A stretch of 64,000 nt of DNA from Niastella sp. OAS944 (GTDB taxonomy: Bacteria > Bacteroidota > Bacteroidia > Chitinophagales > Chitinophagaceae), in the NCBI GenBank assembly GCA_024809215.1, contig JANUBW010000004.1, positions 248,001 through 312,000 on the forward strand. Direction: 5' to 3'. The first letter of the stretch is position 1. Each line of letters opens with the position of its first letter. Made by a program: the position numbers and the translations under genes. Below are positions 44,579 through 53,740 of this stretch, one piece after another. The notes below the pieces were generated by a model. It was not told the DNA's origin. It was given only the letters and a program-made list of their open reading frames with translations, and did no database searches.

Positions 44579-44965
44579 GCAAATAATGTAAATTGGTGTC
44601 AAATTAACGCTTCTACCCGATTGCTGCATCCTTATCCCGTTTCTTTATTTGGGCAAACGTGTGCACTGTTAGTTGAAAAGTTGACAAGTTAACAGGTTGA
44701 CAAGGGCTTCATATTCGAGGCTCGCAATTGAAGGCGGAAGGTTGTAAATACAGCTGTAAGCTCTACGCTACAAGCTGTAGGCGAATGCAGAATACAGCCG
44801 AAAGCTTAAGGCTTAAAGCATAAAGCAAATACAGCTCCGCTCGCTGTTTACCGCCGTCACGGAACTTGAAACCTGAAACTAAGAACTGTAGCGAGGTAAC
44901 TATTAGCAGCGAGTTGCGAAATAAATAAACTATAAACTAAAAACTGCGAACTAAGAACGATTGCT

Positions 44966-45988
44966 ATGAAGAGTGAAAACATTACCATAAAAGATATTGC
45001 AAAGGCGCTGAACCTTTCTTACTCTACCGTTTCGCGGGCGCTGAAGAGTAGTTATAAGATCAGTGAAGCTACCCAGCAACTGGTTAAGGAATATGCCGAA
45101 GCACATCATTACCGGCCCAACCTGATGGCGCAAAGCCTGAAGAACCAAAAAAGCCGCTGCATTGGCGTTGTGCTGTGCAGTATTCCCAATAGCTTTTTTG
45201 CGGAAGTGATCAGCGGTATTGAATCCGTTGCTTATAGTAAAGATTACCTGCTCATCATAACCCAGAATTTAGAATCGTACGAACGCGAAGTAAAGAACCT
45301 GGAGAACCTTACCTGGCGATCGGTTGATGGGTTATTGATCTCTTTATCGACCGAAACAAAAGACGTAAGCCACTTTCAGGAATTACATGAACAGCGTTTA
45401 CCCATGGTTTTCTTCGACCGGGTTACCAATGAAATTCCTTCGCACCAGGTAATTACCGATAATATCGGCGGCGCTTATGCAGCTACCCGTCATTTAATAG
45501 AACGCGGTTATAAACGTATTGCCACTATTACCAGCACGCCTTATTTATCAATATCACAGGAACGGTTGGAAGGTTACAAAAAGGCACTGACAGAATTCAA
45601 CATGCCGGTTCACGATGAGTATATTCAGTACTGCCCGCATGGCGGCATGATCATAGATGAAATTGACTCCGCACTCAACAATCTCCTGCAATTACCTGAA
45701 CCGCCCGATGCATTGCTCACTGCCAGTGACCGCATCACCATTGGCAGTTATTCGTTAATACAGAAAAAAGGGCTGGCGATCCCTGACGCAATTGCCGTTG
45801 CTGGGTTCAGCAACTTCACCGCACCTGAATTGTTCAACCCGCCATTAACGACGGTACGACAAAATGCCTTTGAAATGGGTAGAATGGCGACTGAACTTTT
45901 GATACAGCAGGTGGAGAGCAAAAGGCCGGTTACTTCGTTTGAGAAAAAAATACTTCCTACGGAGCTTATCGTTCGTAGTTCTACTTAG
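44966..45988 (+). CDS. LacI-family transcriptional regulator
   Basis: A 340-residue LacI-family protein with helix-turn-helix ITIKDIAKALNLSYSTVSRALKSSYKIS, the hinge YRPNLMAQSLKNQKSRCIGVVL, and a sensor domain containing DGLLISLSTETKDVSHF, AVAGFSNFTAPELFNPPLTTVRQ and a C-terminal PTELIVRSST. It is divergent from the LacI gene of the uronate locus and differs from it in sequence. No transport or enzyme gene follows directly; its targets could be the GH2/MFS pair or other loci. Its stop codon TAG (45986-45988) overlaps the first word of a heptamer hairpin. Confidence 0.92.
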   Translation: MKSENITIKDIAKALNLSYSTVSRALKSSYKISEATQQLVKEYAEAHHYRPNLMAQSLKNQKSRCIGVVLCSIPNSFFAEVISGIESVAYSKDYLLIITQNLESYEREVKNLENLTWRSVDGLLISLSTETKDVSHFQELHEQRLPMVFFDRVTNEIPSHQVITDNIGGAYAATRHLIERGYKRIATITSTPYLSISQERLEGYKKALTEFNMPVHDEYIQYCPHGGMIIDEIDSALNNLLQLPEPPDALLTASDRITIGSYSLIQKKGLAIPDAIAVAGFSNFTAPELFNPPLTTVRQNAFEMGRMATELLIQQVESKRPVTSFEKKILPTELIVRSST

Positions 45989-46048
45989 TTACCTGTTTCC
46001 GGGTACCAGTTACCGGGCCTGGTGACCGGGAACCGGAAACCGGTGACC
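45987..46048 (+). repeat. Stop-anchored heptamer hairpin (4 + 4 words)
   Basis: Four words (AGTTACC, TGTTTCC, GGGTACC, AGTTACC) are followed by a 6-nt spacer (GGGCCT) and four inverse words (GGTGACC, GGGAACC, GGAAACC, GGTGACC). The two 28-bp arms can pair imperfectly, and CC sits at the end of each word. The first word overlaps the LacI TAG stop codon by two bases. It is a probable terminator or 3' stability element. Confidence 0.85.
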
Positions 46049-46090
46049 TTTAACTGTTTGCAAATTTTCCCCATCTGTGCAAAAATCCTG

Positions 46091-46121
46091 TTTACATTTC
46101 CCTCCCACCCGCATATTTTTG
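46091..46121 (+). promoter_or_regulatory. Candidate promoter of the SNF2 gene
   Basis: TTTA (46091-46094) and TATTTTTG (46114-46121) are 19 nt apart. This is the Bacteroidota -33/-7 arrangement with one mismatch in the -33 box. The ATG at 46152 would have a leader of about 24 nt. Confidence 0.5.
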
Positions 46122-46151
46122 CCAATTACCCTATAAAGTAATATTTGGCAA

Positions 46152-49019
46152 ATGATATCTACAAAAAGCGATCAGAAAAATGTGTTATTGTTACAGCCCC
46201 ATCGTTTGTTGTCAGATCATAACCTGTTGGAATGTTTACAGATCACCAAGGAAAAAGGCATTCCCAAATATGTGAACTCGGAGCTTAACAGCACTGAGCT
46301 CAATAAGAATTATCCCAAACTGCCCAAAGAGGTGCGGGATGCGCTTTTGTCGTTCAGTAAAGAACGCATTATCCTTTTAAAAGAGGAGATCCAAAAAAAA
46401 TATACCCTGCAACGCGCAGGGGTTTCGTACGAAGTATATTCAAAAACCGCCATCAGCCGCCGCTTGCACGAGCATATGGAAAGAATGAAACCTTTTGCCG
46501 CACTGGTAAAATGGTATCATAAGGTCCCCGGCGAAAAAGGGAATTTCAAAACAGCGCCCGGCAGCTTCAGCACTTTTAAACCGCAGTTGCAGTTTGAGGT
46601 CACTAAAAACGGGAACGCCCTTCAGCTTAATACCGTTATTTCTATAAACGGTACCCCTTATGGCCTCGATCAATTCACCCGCTTTCAGTTCTTATTAATA
46701 AGCAATGGTGAATACTTTATTCTTTCTTATAAAGATTATCAAACGCTGGAATGGCTGCTGGAAAACGATCCACAACAATACAGCCTGCAACCACAGGAGT
46801 TTTCAGAGATCGTACTGTCGAAACTCGAATCTTCAGACTATACCGTAAACCGCAACAACCTGTTCCAAAAACACGAGATCAGGGAAAAACCGGTGAACCG
46901 GGTTATGCTGAGCGAGATCAGTCAGTCGTTCCTGGTGTTAACGCCCCAATGGGAATACGATGGTTTTATAACCGAAGGCCCCTGGAAAGAAACCTACGAG
47001 ATCACACGCAATGGACAATCCTACGCCATTTATCGCGATCAGCAGGCGGAGAAAGACCTGTGGCAACTACTGGAAGGGTTACACCCCAATTTTGAAAAAC
47101 AGCTGAACGGTTATTATTATCTCTCCTTTGAGGAAGCGCAGAAAAAGCAATGGTTCCTTAAAGTATATCACAAACTGCTCGACCTGAACATTCAGGTAAT
47201 AGGTATGGATATGCTGCAACACTTCCGCTATTCGCAGCATAAGATAACAACCGGGGTTACCATAAAACAGGAAGCTACCGATGCGCTGGTGTTGCATATG
47301 ACGATCTCATTTGGTGAGGAGCAGGTAGCACTTGTTGAAGTGCAAAAGATCATTCTGGCAGGCCAGCGGGCCATACTATTACAGGATGGTTCACTGGGTA
47401 TTTTACATGAAGACTGGTTGCATGCTTATGGCACCATCGTTCGCCATGGTAAGATAAAAGACCAGGAAATACAGGTGCCACGCTGGCTGGCATTTAGCGA
47501 AGAAAAAACATCGGATGGCACCGAGGTATTGAAACCGGTGTTGCACGATACCTGGCTGGAGAAATGGCAGCAATGGCAAAAAGATGGTGAAACGGTATAC
47601 GAAGTACCATCAACCATTAAGGCCAAACTACGCCCCTACCAGCAAAAAGGTTTTGAATGGATGTTGCTGTTGGCCGAAGCAGGCGCCGGCGCTTGTTTGG
47701 CCGATGATATGGGTTTGGGTAAAACCCTGCAAACAATTAGTGTGCTTACCCACCAGCTTGCACAAAAAGCAACACAACGCCATTTGATCGTGGCGCCCTC
47801 ATCACTTATATACAACTGGTCGCAGGAGCTTGCAAAGTTTGCGGCACATGTAAAAGTGCTTATTTATCATGGCGGCGGCCGCAGTATACAGGAGGCCGCT
47901 ACCGGCGATTACCAGGTGATCATTACCAGCTATGGCACCGTGCGGCAGGATATTGAAGAAATGTGCCTTATTGGTTTTGGTACTATTGTGCTCGATGAAA
48001 GCCATAATATTAAAAATCCGGCTGCACAGATCACTAAGGCCGTTGAACGTTTACAATCTAATTTCCGTGTAGCCCTCAGTGGCACACCTGTAATGAACAA
48101 TACGTTCGATCTGTATGCCCAAATGAATTTCCTGTTACCAGGCATCTTTGGCAGCAGGGAGTTTTTCAGAAGGGAATATGCCGATGCCATCGATACGCAT
48201 CGCGATGCTGATAAGATAAAGACCCTGCAACGCATTACAGCCCCGTTCGTACTGCGCCGCACCAAGGAACAGGTTGCAGGCGACCTGCCCGAAAAAACCG
48301 AAATGGTGATGTGGTGTAACATGAGCGATGCACAAAAGCGTTTGTACGATGAAGTGAAAGACAGCATTCGCCAAAGCGTGTTCCTGAATATAGAGAACGA
48401 AGGACTTGGCAAAAGCAAACTGGCCGTATTGGCGGGCATGTTAAAACTGCGTCAGATCTGTAACTCGCCGCTTTTACTACCCAACGAGGAACAAACCTGT
48501 AATGATTCGGTTAAGACCGATCTGCTGATGAATGAATTGCAAAACAACCTGAAAGACCAAAAGGTACTGGTGTTCTCGCAATTCACTACCATGCTGAACC
48601 TGCTTGCTGAAAAATGTAAAGAAGAAGGCATAGCATATTATCATTTAGATGGTTCAACCCCGCCCGAAAAACGGCAGGAGATGGTAAACCGCTTCCAGGA
48701 AGAAGGTAATACTCACAATGTATTTTTAATTAGCCTGAAAGCCGGTAATGCCGGTTTGAACCTTACCGCTGCAGGTTATGTGTTCCTGTTCGATCCCTGG
48801 TGGAATACCGCGGTTCAACAACAGGCCATTGACCGTACGCACCGTATTGGCCAAACCAAGAATATATTTGCCTATAAAATGATCTGTAAAGATACTATTG
48901 AAGAAAAGATCATTTCACTGCAACAACGTAAGAAACAATTGGCTGAAGAATTGATCTCGGAAGATGAAGGGTTTGTGAAGTCGTTGACGGAAGATGATAT
49001 TAAGTATCTGTTTAGTTAG
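46152..49019 (+). CDS. SNF2/RapA-type DEAD-like ATPase
   Basis: A 955-residue cytoplasmic SNF2-family ATPase. The C-terminal half holds the two RecA-like lobes: Walker A DDMGLGKTLQ (about 520), DESHNIKN as the DEAH-type box (about 614), VALSGTPVMNN, then KVLVFSQFTTMLNLLAEK, LISLKAGNAGLNLTAAGYV and the motif VI DRTHRIGQTKNI (about 895). The first 480 residues are a large family-specific region that I cannot divide further. No SWIM zinc-finger cysteines are visible in it. Bacterial SNF2 proteins remodel RNA polymerase or act in defence, but the neighbours here are carbohydrate genes, so a housekeeping role is as likely. Confidence 0.93.
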   Translation: MISTKSDQKNVLLLQPHRLLSDHNLLECLQITKEKGIPKYVNSELNSTELNKNYPKLPKEVRDALLSFSKERIILLKEEIQKKYTLQRAGVSYEVYSKTAISRRLHEHMERMKPFAALVKWYHKVPGEKGNFKTAPGSFSTFKPQLQFEVTKNGNALQLNTVISINGTPYGLDQFTRFQFLLISNGEYFILSYKDYQTLEWLLENDPQQYSLQPQEFSEIVLSKLESSDYTVNRNNLFQKHEIREKPVNRVMLSEISQSFLVLTPQWEYDGFITEGPWKETYEITRNGQSYAIYRDQQAEKDLWQLLEGLHPNFEKQLNGYYYLSFEEAQKKQWFLKVYHKLLDLNIQVIGMDMLQHFRYSQHKITTGVTIKQEATDALVLHMTISFGEEQVALVEVQKIILAGQRAILLQDGSLGILHEDWLHAYGTIVRHGKIKDQEIQVPRWLAFSEEKTSDGTEVLKPVLHDTWLEKWQQWQKDGETVYEVPSTIKAKLRPYQQKGFEWMLLLAEAGAGACLADDMGLGKTLQTISVLTHQLAQKATQRHLIVAPSSLIYNWSQELAKFAAHVKVLIYHGGGRSIQEAATGDYQVIITSYGTVRQDIEEMCLIGFGTIVLDESHNIKNPAAQITKAVERLQSNFRVALSGTPVMNNTFDLYAQMNFLLPGIFGSREFFRREYADAIDTHRDADKIKTLQRITAPFVLRRTKEQVAGDLPEKTEMVMWCNMSDAQKRLYDEVKDSIRQSVFLNIENEGLGKSKLAVLAGMLKLRQICNSPLLLPNEEQTCNDSVKTDLLMNELQNNLKDQKVLVFSQFTTMLNLLAEKCKEEGIAYYHLDGSTPPEKRQEMVNRFQEEGNTHNVFLISLKAGNAGLNLTAAGYVFLFDPWWNTAVQQQAIDRTHRIGQTKNIFAYKMICKDTIEEKIISLQQRKKQLAEELISEDEGFVKSLTEDDIKYLFS

Positions 49020-49030
49020 ATATAAAAAGT

Positions 49031-49142
49031 TTGTGGTTTATGGTTTGTTGTTTGTGGTTCATTAAATTCAGGAAGGCCGATAGAAATGCAGCCTTCCGAA
49101 AAGCGCGGCAGCAACAACAAACCATAGACCACAAACCACAAA
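49031..49142. terminator. Bidirectional terminator framed by TTTGTGG-type words
   Basis: The core hairpin is GGAAGGC (49071-49077) with GCCTTCC (49091-49097). Outside it the left arm reads TTTGTGG/TTTATGG/TTTGTTG words (about 49030-49058) and the right arm the inverse words (about 49113-49142). The gap separates the convergent SNF2 and MFS genes, and either strand could terminate here. Confidence 0.7.
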
Positions 49143-49146
49143 TATT

Positions 49147-50484
49147 TTAATGCCTCATCATATCAATTTCTTCCAACGTCTTCCCTTTCGTTTCTACTAC
49201 CCGACTGCGCACAAACAAAAACCCTAACACACAAATACCGGCGTACATATAGAATGGTCCATAAGCGCCGAGTGTTTGCGCCAGCACGGGGAAGGTGAAC
49301 ACCAACACAAAATAAGCGGCCCATAATGCAACCACAGCCACGGTAGTGGCGCGGGCACGAATATGATTGGGAAATATTTCAGCTATCAATACCCAGGTTA
49401 CCGGCGCCAGCGAAGTAGCATACAACGCAATAGCTATAAGCACAAATACAGATACCAATGAAGCTGCGGCCTGGTTCTTTAACAACAAAGCCAACACCAC
49501 ATATATGACCGATAAGCCCGCTGCGCCGGCCAGCATCAACGGTTTGCGGCCCAGCTTATCAACCTGCCACATGGCAATGACCGTAAACACCAGGTTTACG
49601 GCGCCAATAGAAACCGTTTCAAACAATTGTTGATTGAGCGAAGCGCCCACCGATTCAAAAATGGTAGACGTATAATTGAACACTACATTAATACCACAGA
49701 ACTGCTGGAACACCGCCAGCAAAATGCCCACTACCACGGCGCCACGTACCGCCGGCGCCCATACGCTGAAAGAGCCGGCATTTTGTTTCGCGCTGTTTAT
49801 CGATCTTTTTATGTCATCCACCGTATGTTCGGCAAAACCTGCATCCCCTATTTTGGCAAGGATGCGCCTGGCCCGTTCGTGCTGGTTAACCTGCATTAAC
49901 CAACGCGGGCTTTCGGGCAACCACAAAACACCCAATAAAAACAATAAGGAAGGCACGGCGCCCAGGCCAAACATCCAACGCCAGGCATCGGCACCATTAT
50001 CGGCCAGCATATAATTCACCAGGTTGGTAATGAGAATACCTATAACAATGGTAAGTTGATTGATGGCCACATTGCGGCCACGCACTGAAGCCGGCGACAC
50101 TTCAGCAATATACATGGGGCTTAACATAGAAGCCATACCAACGCCAATACCGGCGGCAAATCGCATGGCAATGAAAACAGCCAACGAACCCGATAAAGCC
50201 ATACCTATTGAAGATAATGCAAATACAATGGCAGCGGTCATTAACCCCGGCCTGCGGCCAAACCTTTCGGCCAGCGCACCCGCAATAAGACAACCCGCAA
50301 TACAACCCAGCGCCAGTGAGCCGGTAAGAAAACCTTCCCACCAGGGCGTTAAACCAAATGTGGTCTTCAGGAAAGGCAACGCACCGGAGATCACCGCAAA
50401 ATCGAACCCAAACAAGTACCCACCCAATGCAGAAATAAATGAAATAGCTATTATGTAACCTGAATTAAATTTATGTTGGGTCAT
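49147..50484 (-). CDS. MFS sugar porter paired with GH2
   Basis: A 445-residue inner-membrane sugar porter with 12 hydrophobic segments. Signatures are GFDFAVISGALPFL in helix 1, LAERFGRRPGLM, PMYIAEVSPASVRGRNVAINQ, WLPESPRWLMQ, QVDKLGRKPLML and the C-terminal VETKGKTLEEIDMM. It is similar in plan to the porter of the uronate locus but distinct in sequence. It lies 27 bp after the GH2 gene, so the pair probably releases and imports the same sugar, perhaps glucuronate or galactose (inference). Confidence 0.93.
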   Translation of the reverse strand: MTQHKFNSGYIIAISFISALGGYLFGFDFAVISGALPFLKTTFGLTPWWEGFLTGSLALGCIAGCLIAGALAERFGRRPGLMTAAIVFALSSIGMALSGSLAVFIAMRFAAGIGVGMASMLSPMYIAEVSPASVRGRNVAINQLTIVIGILITNLVNYMLADNGADAWRWMFGLGAVPSLLFLLGVLWLPESPRWLMQVNQHERARRILAKIGDAGFAEHTVDDIKRSINSAKQNAGSFSVWAPAVRGAVVVGILLAVFQQFCGINVVFNYTSTIFESVGASLNQQLFETVSIGAVNLVFTVIAMWQVDKLGRKPLMLAGAAGLSVIYVVLALLLKNQAAASLVSVFVLIAIALYATSLAPVTWVLIAEIFPNHIRARATTVAVVALWAAYFVLVFTFPVLAQTLGAYGPFYMYAGICVLGFLFVRSRVVETKGKTLEEIDMMRH

Positions 50485-50511
50485 AGCAGACAGTTAATTG
50501 GTGCATGTTTA

Positions 50512-52506
50512 TTAATGTACAAAAGGATAACTGATAACACGATAACCAGCCGGGGTACAAATATCAAAACCGGCACGGGCGTTCATATCCTCCAATGTAA
50601 AGATGAATGTTTCGCCTGGTTTTAACGTTGGTAATTTTTGCTGCAACATCTTATTCTTACCATTTGGCCAGGTAACCATAAAATCACGAACAATATACGA
50701 AGGCAACTGGTCTTTATTCTGAATGGTTACCTGTACCGTTGTTTCGCTCAGCTTTTTTACATTGGTGATAAGAATGGGCGAAGCCAGTTGTTTAAATACA
50801 TAATACGATGACTTCCTGTTAAAATACATATCGGTAATACCATGAATACGGGCCTTGTAGTTAGCCGATCCGTCTTCACCCATATGTGTACGATAATCGT
50901 TCAAACAGAAATATATACAGCCGGCAATGTATTTGCGTTTGGCCCATTCATTATAATGATAGATCATATCATCGATGCGTCGCAGATCGCCACCGGCAAA
51001 GCGGGGCTCACACAATCCGTTCTCTGTAATCAGCAACGGCCGGTTGCCCATAGCGCTTTCTACTTCGGCAAAATAGGCCGGCAGTTCATTGGTTTGTTTT
51101 CCAAACCAGGTGCCAATGTATTCATTCCAGGTAGGCAGATCGCCAATAAATGATTCATCGTTTTGTTTACGTCTGAAGGTTTCGTTCGACACTACATTTG
51201 CCATGCGCACACTATCGAGCCCTTTTACAAACTGCTTTAAAGCGCGGTACTGGTTTGGATCGCGGTTATTACCATGTACTTCATTACTTATACCCCAGGC
51301 AAAAATGCAGGGATGGTTATAATCACGTTCTATCATTTCTGTGAACTGCTTTCGGGCCACTTCTTCCAGTTTTGGCGAAAGCTTATCGGGTTGTTGCCAC
51401 CAGGGGATCTCCGCCTGTAGCAAGATGCCCTTCTCATCAAACTGATCGAGCATATATTCATCAACCTGCCAGTGAAAACGGCTGATGGTTACGTTAAGGT
51501 CCTTCATCATATTAGCCACAGAATCCATCACCCAACGTGGTTCGGCGCTGCCATACTGCGGGTGGCTCGAAGGCATGTATTCGAGCCCCGGCAGGCGAAC
51601 CGCTTCGCCATTGAGGAATAACTGCGGGCCGCGCAATTCTATTTTGCGGCAACCAAAGGTTTGCGTAACCTGGTCGGTAGGTTGTGTATTGTTTTGAAGT
51701 GTTACCTGTACCTGGTATAAGAACGGATCATTGAAATGCCACAGATGCACCTTCCCTATGTCAACAGCACCTATAAACTCATTACCAGACTTAGACAATG
51801 CCAGCTTTTGATTGAACAGGTTCTTACCCGATCTCTTTTCATTGATGCGAACAACCGCCTGTACTGCTGTAATATCATCTTCCCATAGTTTCAGGTTAAT
51901 GGCAGCTTTTGCAGTTGAATCGGTCAAATTAATATCGGGTGTAATATGCACATACTTTATGGAAGGTTTGCCGGTAACCTGCAAATGAACACCGCGAATA
52001 ATGCCGCCATCGGCACACCAATCGAACTTTTTCTTATATGGCAAATTCGAATCGGAGAAGTTGTTATTTACAGCGATCACCAGTTTATTAGCCGATGCCG
52101 CCTTTGCCTCCTTGGTAATATCTACATAAAATGTCGTATAGCCGGCATTGGTATGTGTTGCCAGTTGTACACCATTGAGGAAAATAATTGCATCATGATA
52201 GATTGCTTCAAACTTCAATCGCAACTGCTTATTGCGGTATTGTGCAGGCACGGTAAATTCTTTTTCATACCAGGCCAGGCCAATATAATCTTCAAGCCCT
52301 TTCATAACATTCCAGGTATGGGGCACCTGAACGTTCACTGCAGCCCCCGGCAATCCCTTTGACCATTGTTTAGCCACACCTGCATTCGTTGAATCGGTAA
52401 TAAAACGCCAATTCCCATTCAAAACAACCGTATTTCTTAAGGTTTGGGCCTTAAGTGATATTATATTAATAAGGACAAAGCATATTAAGCAGAACCTTTT
52501 TTTCAT
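50512..52506 (-). CDS. GH2-family beta-glycosidase
   Basis: A 664-residue exported enzyme (signal MKKRFCLICFVLINIISLKAQ). It has the GH2 order: jelly-roll sugar-binding domain (NGNWRFITDSTNAG, VQVPHTWNVMKGLEDYIGLAWYEKEF), an Ig-like domain (KAAINLKLWEDDITAVQAVVRINEK) and a TIM barrel. The catalytic acid lies in FAWGISNEVHGN and the nucleophile in LLITENGLCEPRF. The length and HTWN/NE motifs suit beta-glucuronidase or beta-galactosidase types; the specificity is unresolved. It is probably periplasmic and expressed with the MFS porter, and is divergent from the AraC-type regulator at 52664. Confidence 0.93.
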   Translation of the reverse strand: MKKRFCLICFVLINIISLKAQTLRNTVVLNGNWRFITDSTNAGVAKQWSKGLPGAAVNVQVPHTWNVMKGLEDYIGLAWYEKEFTVPAQYRNKQLRLKFEAIYHDAIIFLNGVQLATHTNAGYTTFYVDITKEAKAASANKLVIAVNNNFSDSNLPYKKKFDWCADGGIIRGVHLQVTGKPSIKYVHITPDINLTDSTAKAAINLKLWEDDITAVQAVVRINEKRSGKNLFNQKLALSKSGNEFIGAVDIGKVHLWHFNDPFLYQVQVTLQNNTQPTDQVTQTFGCRKIELRGPQLFLNGEAVRLPGLEYMPSSHPQYGSAEPRWVMDSVANMMKDLNVTISRFHWQVDEYMLDQFDEKGILLQAEIPWWQQPDKLSPKLEEVARKQFTEMIERDYNHPCIFAWGISNEVHGNNRDPNQYRALKQFVKGLDSVRMANVVSNETFRRKQNDESFIGDLPTWNEYIGTWFGKQTNELPAYFAEVESAMGNRPLLITENGLCEPRFAGGDLRRIDDMIYHYNEWAKRKYIAGCIYFCLNDYRTHMGEDGSANYKARIHGITDMYFNRKSSYYVFKQLASPILITNVKKLSETTVQVTIQNKDQLPSYIVRDFMVTWPNGKNKMLQQKLPTLKPGETFIFTLEDMNARAGFDICTPAGYRVISYPFVH

Positions 52507-52605
52507 GATGGCAGCATTGTGAACTTATATGAAATAATGTACAAATATGCCGGATAGCCACTTGCAGGAAAATAGAGTTTTTTATTGAAATGATGGACAA
52601 TGTTA

Positions 52606-52637
52606 TTTTCCCAGCTATCAATAATCAATTATATTTA
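52606..52637 (+). promoter_or_regulatory. Candidate promoter of the AraC-type gene
   Basis: TATATTTA (52630-52637) is one base off TAnnTTTG, with TTTT/TTTC about 20 nt upstream at 52606-52610. The ATG at 52664 is 27 bp downstream. It is weaker than the consensus. Confidence 0.35.
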
Positions 52638-52663
52638 ACGACAAATCATACAATCAGCTTGCC

Positions 52664-53551
52664 ATGCCTGTACTTAAAAAAAGAGAAGGCTTTCAGGGTC
52701 AAAAATCAATAGTGCTGCCAAGGAAGATCATTACTGAGTTCAGTAATAGCAATTCCATTGCATCGGGTATGTATATTACCGATATTGGCTATTATCCCAA
52801 GGCAAAATACCATTACCGCCAGCGCACACATGGCAGCGATCAGCATATACTTATCTACTGTCTCGAAGGAAAGGGTAAGGCCCAGGTGCAAAAAAACAAT
52901 TATATTCTGCAACCGGGTTCGTTCATCATCATTCCCGCCGGTGTTGCGCACAGCTACGCATCGGCCGAAGAAGATAGCTGGACTATTTACTGGATCCATT
53001 TTACAGGATCAGTATCAAAAAAGATGGTTGAAACACTGAAGCAAAAGATCAATGGCTTTAGCGCCCGGGTGGCTTTTAAACAAAAGCGGCTCGATCTTTT
53101 TGATGATATGTACGCCTGCCTGGAGCGCGGGTACGGTAACGATAACTTATGCTATGCCAATTTATGTTTGTATCATTTCTTTTCATCATTCCTGTACGAT
53201 GATCAGTTTAACCTGCATGAAAAAACACATGCCGATGACCCGGTTGAAATGAGCATCAGTTTTATGCAGCAACATATTGCACAGGTTTTGTCACTGGAAG
53301 AAATAGCCCGCTCGGTAAACTTTTCAGCATCGCACTACTCTGCGCTTTTTCGTAAAAAGACGGGATTTGCGCCCATAGAATATTTCAATCACCTGAAGAT
53401 ACAGCTGGCCTGCCAGTATTTACATTTTACCGAACTACGTGTAAAGGAAATAGCCGATAAGCTGGGCATTGAAGACCCTTATTATTTTTCGAGATTATTT
53501 ACAAAGCTAATGGGTATGAGTCCCAATCAATACAGGAATAGTAAGATTTAA
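52664..53551 (+). CDS. AraC-family transcriptional regulator beside GH2/MFS
   Basis: A 295-residue regulator. The N-terminal cupin sensor domain (KYHYRQRTHGSDQHILIYCLEGKGKAQVQ, LQPGSFIIIPAGVAHSYASAEEDSWTIYWIHFTG) would bind a sugar. The C-terminal pair of helix-turn-helix units covers LEEIARSVNFSASHYSALFRKKTGFAPIEYFN and IADKLGIEDPYYFSRLFTKLMGMSPNQYR, typical of AraC/XylS proteins. It is divergent from GH2 (158-bp gap) and most likely controls the GH2-MFS pair in response to its substrate. Confidence 0.93.
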   Translation: MPVLKKREGFQGQKSIVLPRKIITEFSNSNSIASGMYITDIGYYPKAKYHYRQRTHGSDQHILIYCLEGKGKAQVQKNNYILQPGSFIIIPAGVAHSYASAEEDSWTIYWIHFTGSVSKKMVETLKQKINGFSARVAFKQKRLDLFDDMYACLERGYGNDNLCYANLCLYHFFSSFLYDDQFNLHEKTHADDPVEMSISFMQQHIAQVLSLEEIARSVNFSASHYSALFRKKTGFAPIEYFNHLKIQLACQYLHFTELRVKEIADKLGIEDPYYFSRLFTKLMGMSPNQYRNSKI

Positions 53552-53587
53552 TAGACAATCATGAATTATGAAGGGCGCACGAATCGT

Positions 53588-53723
53588 AAAACGGCAAACG
53601 TGAAACGTGAAAGGCTCGCGAATTTTGAGATTTGTTTACGATCTTGCGCCGCCGGTTGCCGCGTTGCTAACGCGAGTGCCGGGAATAAGACTTTCACGTT
53701 TGCCGTTTCACGTTTCACGTTAA
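53588..53723. repeat. AAACGTG heptamers in inverted arrangement between convergent genes
   Basis: AAACGGC-AAACGTG-AAACGTG-AAAG (53588-53612) is mirrored by CTTTCACGTTTGCCGTTTC and further CACGTTT words (53691-53723). The core between them (about 53613-53690) contains a further GCGTTGCTAACGC inverted repeat (53670-53682). The whole gap can fold into one long hairpin between the AraC and OmpA genes. Confidence 0.75.
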
Positions 53724-53740
53724 TCTATTGCCAATTGATA

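Larger units (their letters stand above)
44269..44965. repeat. Divergent LacI-LacI gap, largely word arrays
   Basis: This 697-bp gap has two halves. The first (to about 44600) carries palindromic operator candidates. The second is almost entirely word arrays. GTTGACAA-GTTAACAG-GTTGACAA lies at 44680-44703. GTAAGCT-CTACGCT-ACAAGCT-GTAGGCG lies at 44756-44783. AAGCTTA-AGGCTTA-AAGCATA-AAGCAAA lies at 44802-44829. GAACTTG-AAACCTG-AAACTAA-GAACTGT lies at 44872-44899. AAACTAT-AAACTAA-AAACTGC-GAACTAA lies at 44927-44954, next to the second LacI ATG. An 80-codon minus-strand frame at 44290-44532 is not convincing. Confidence 0.8.
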
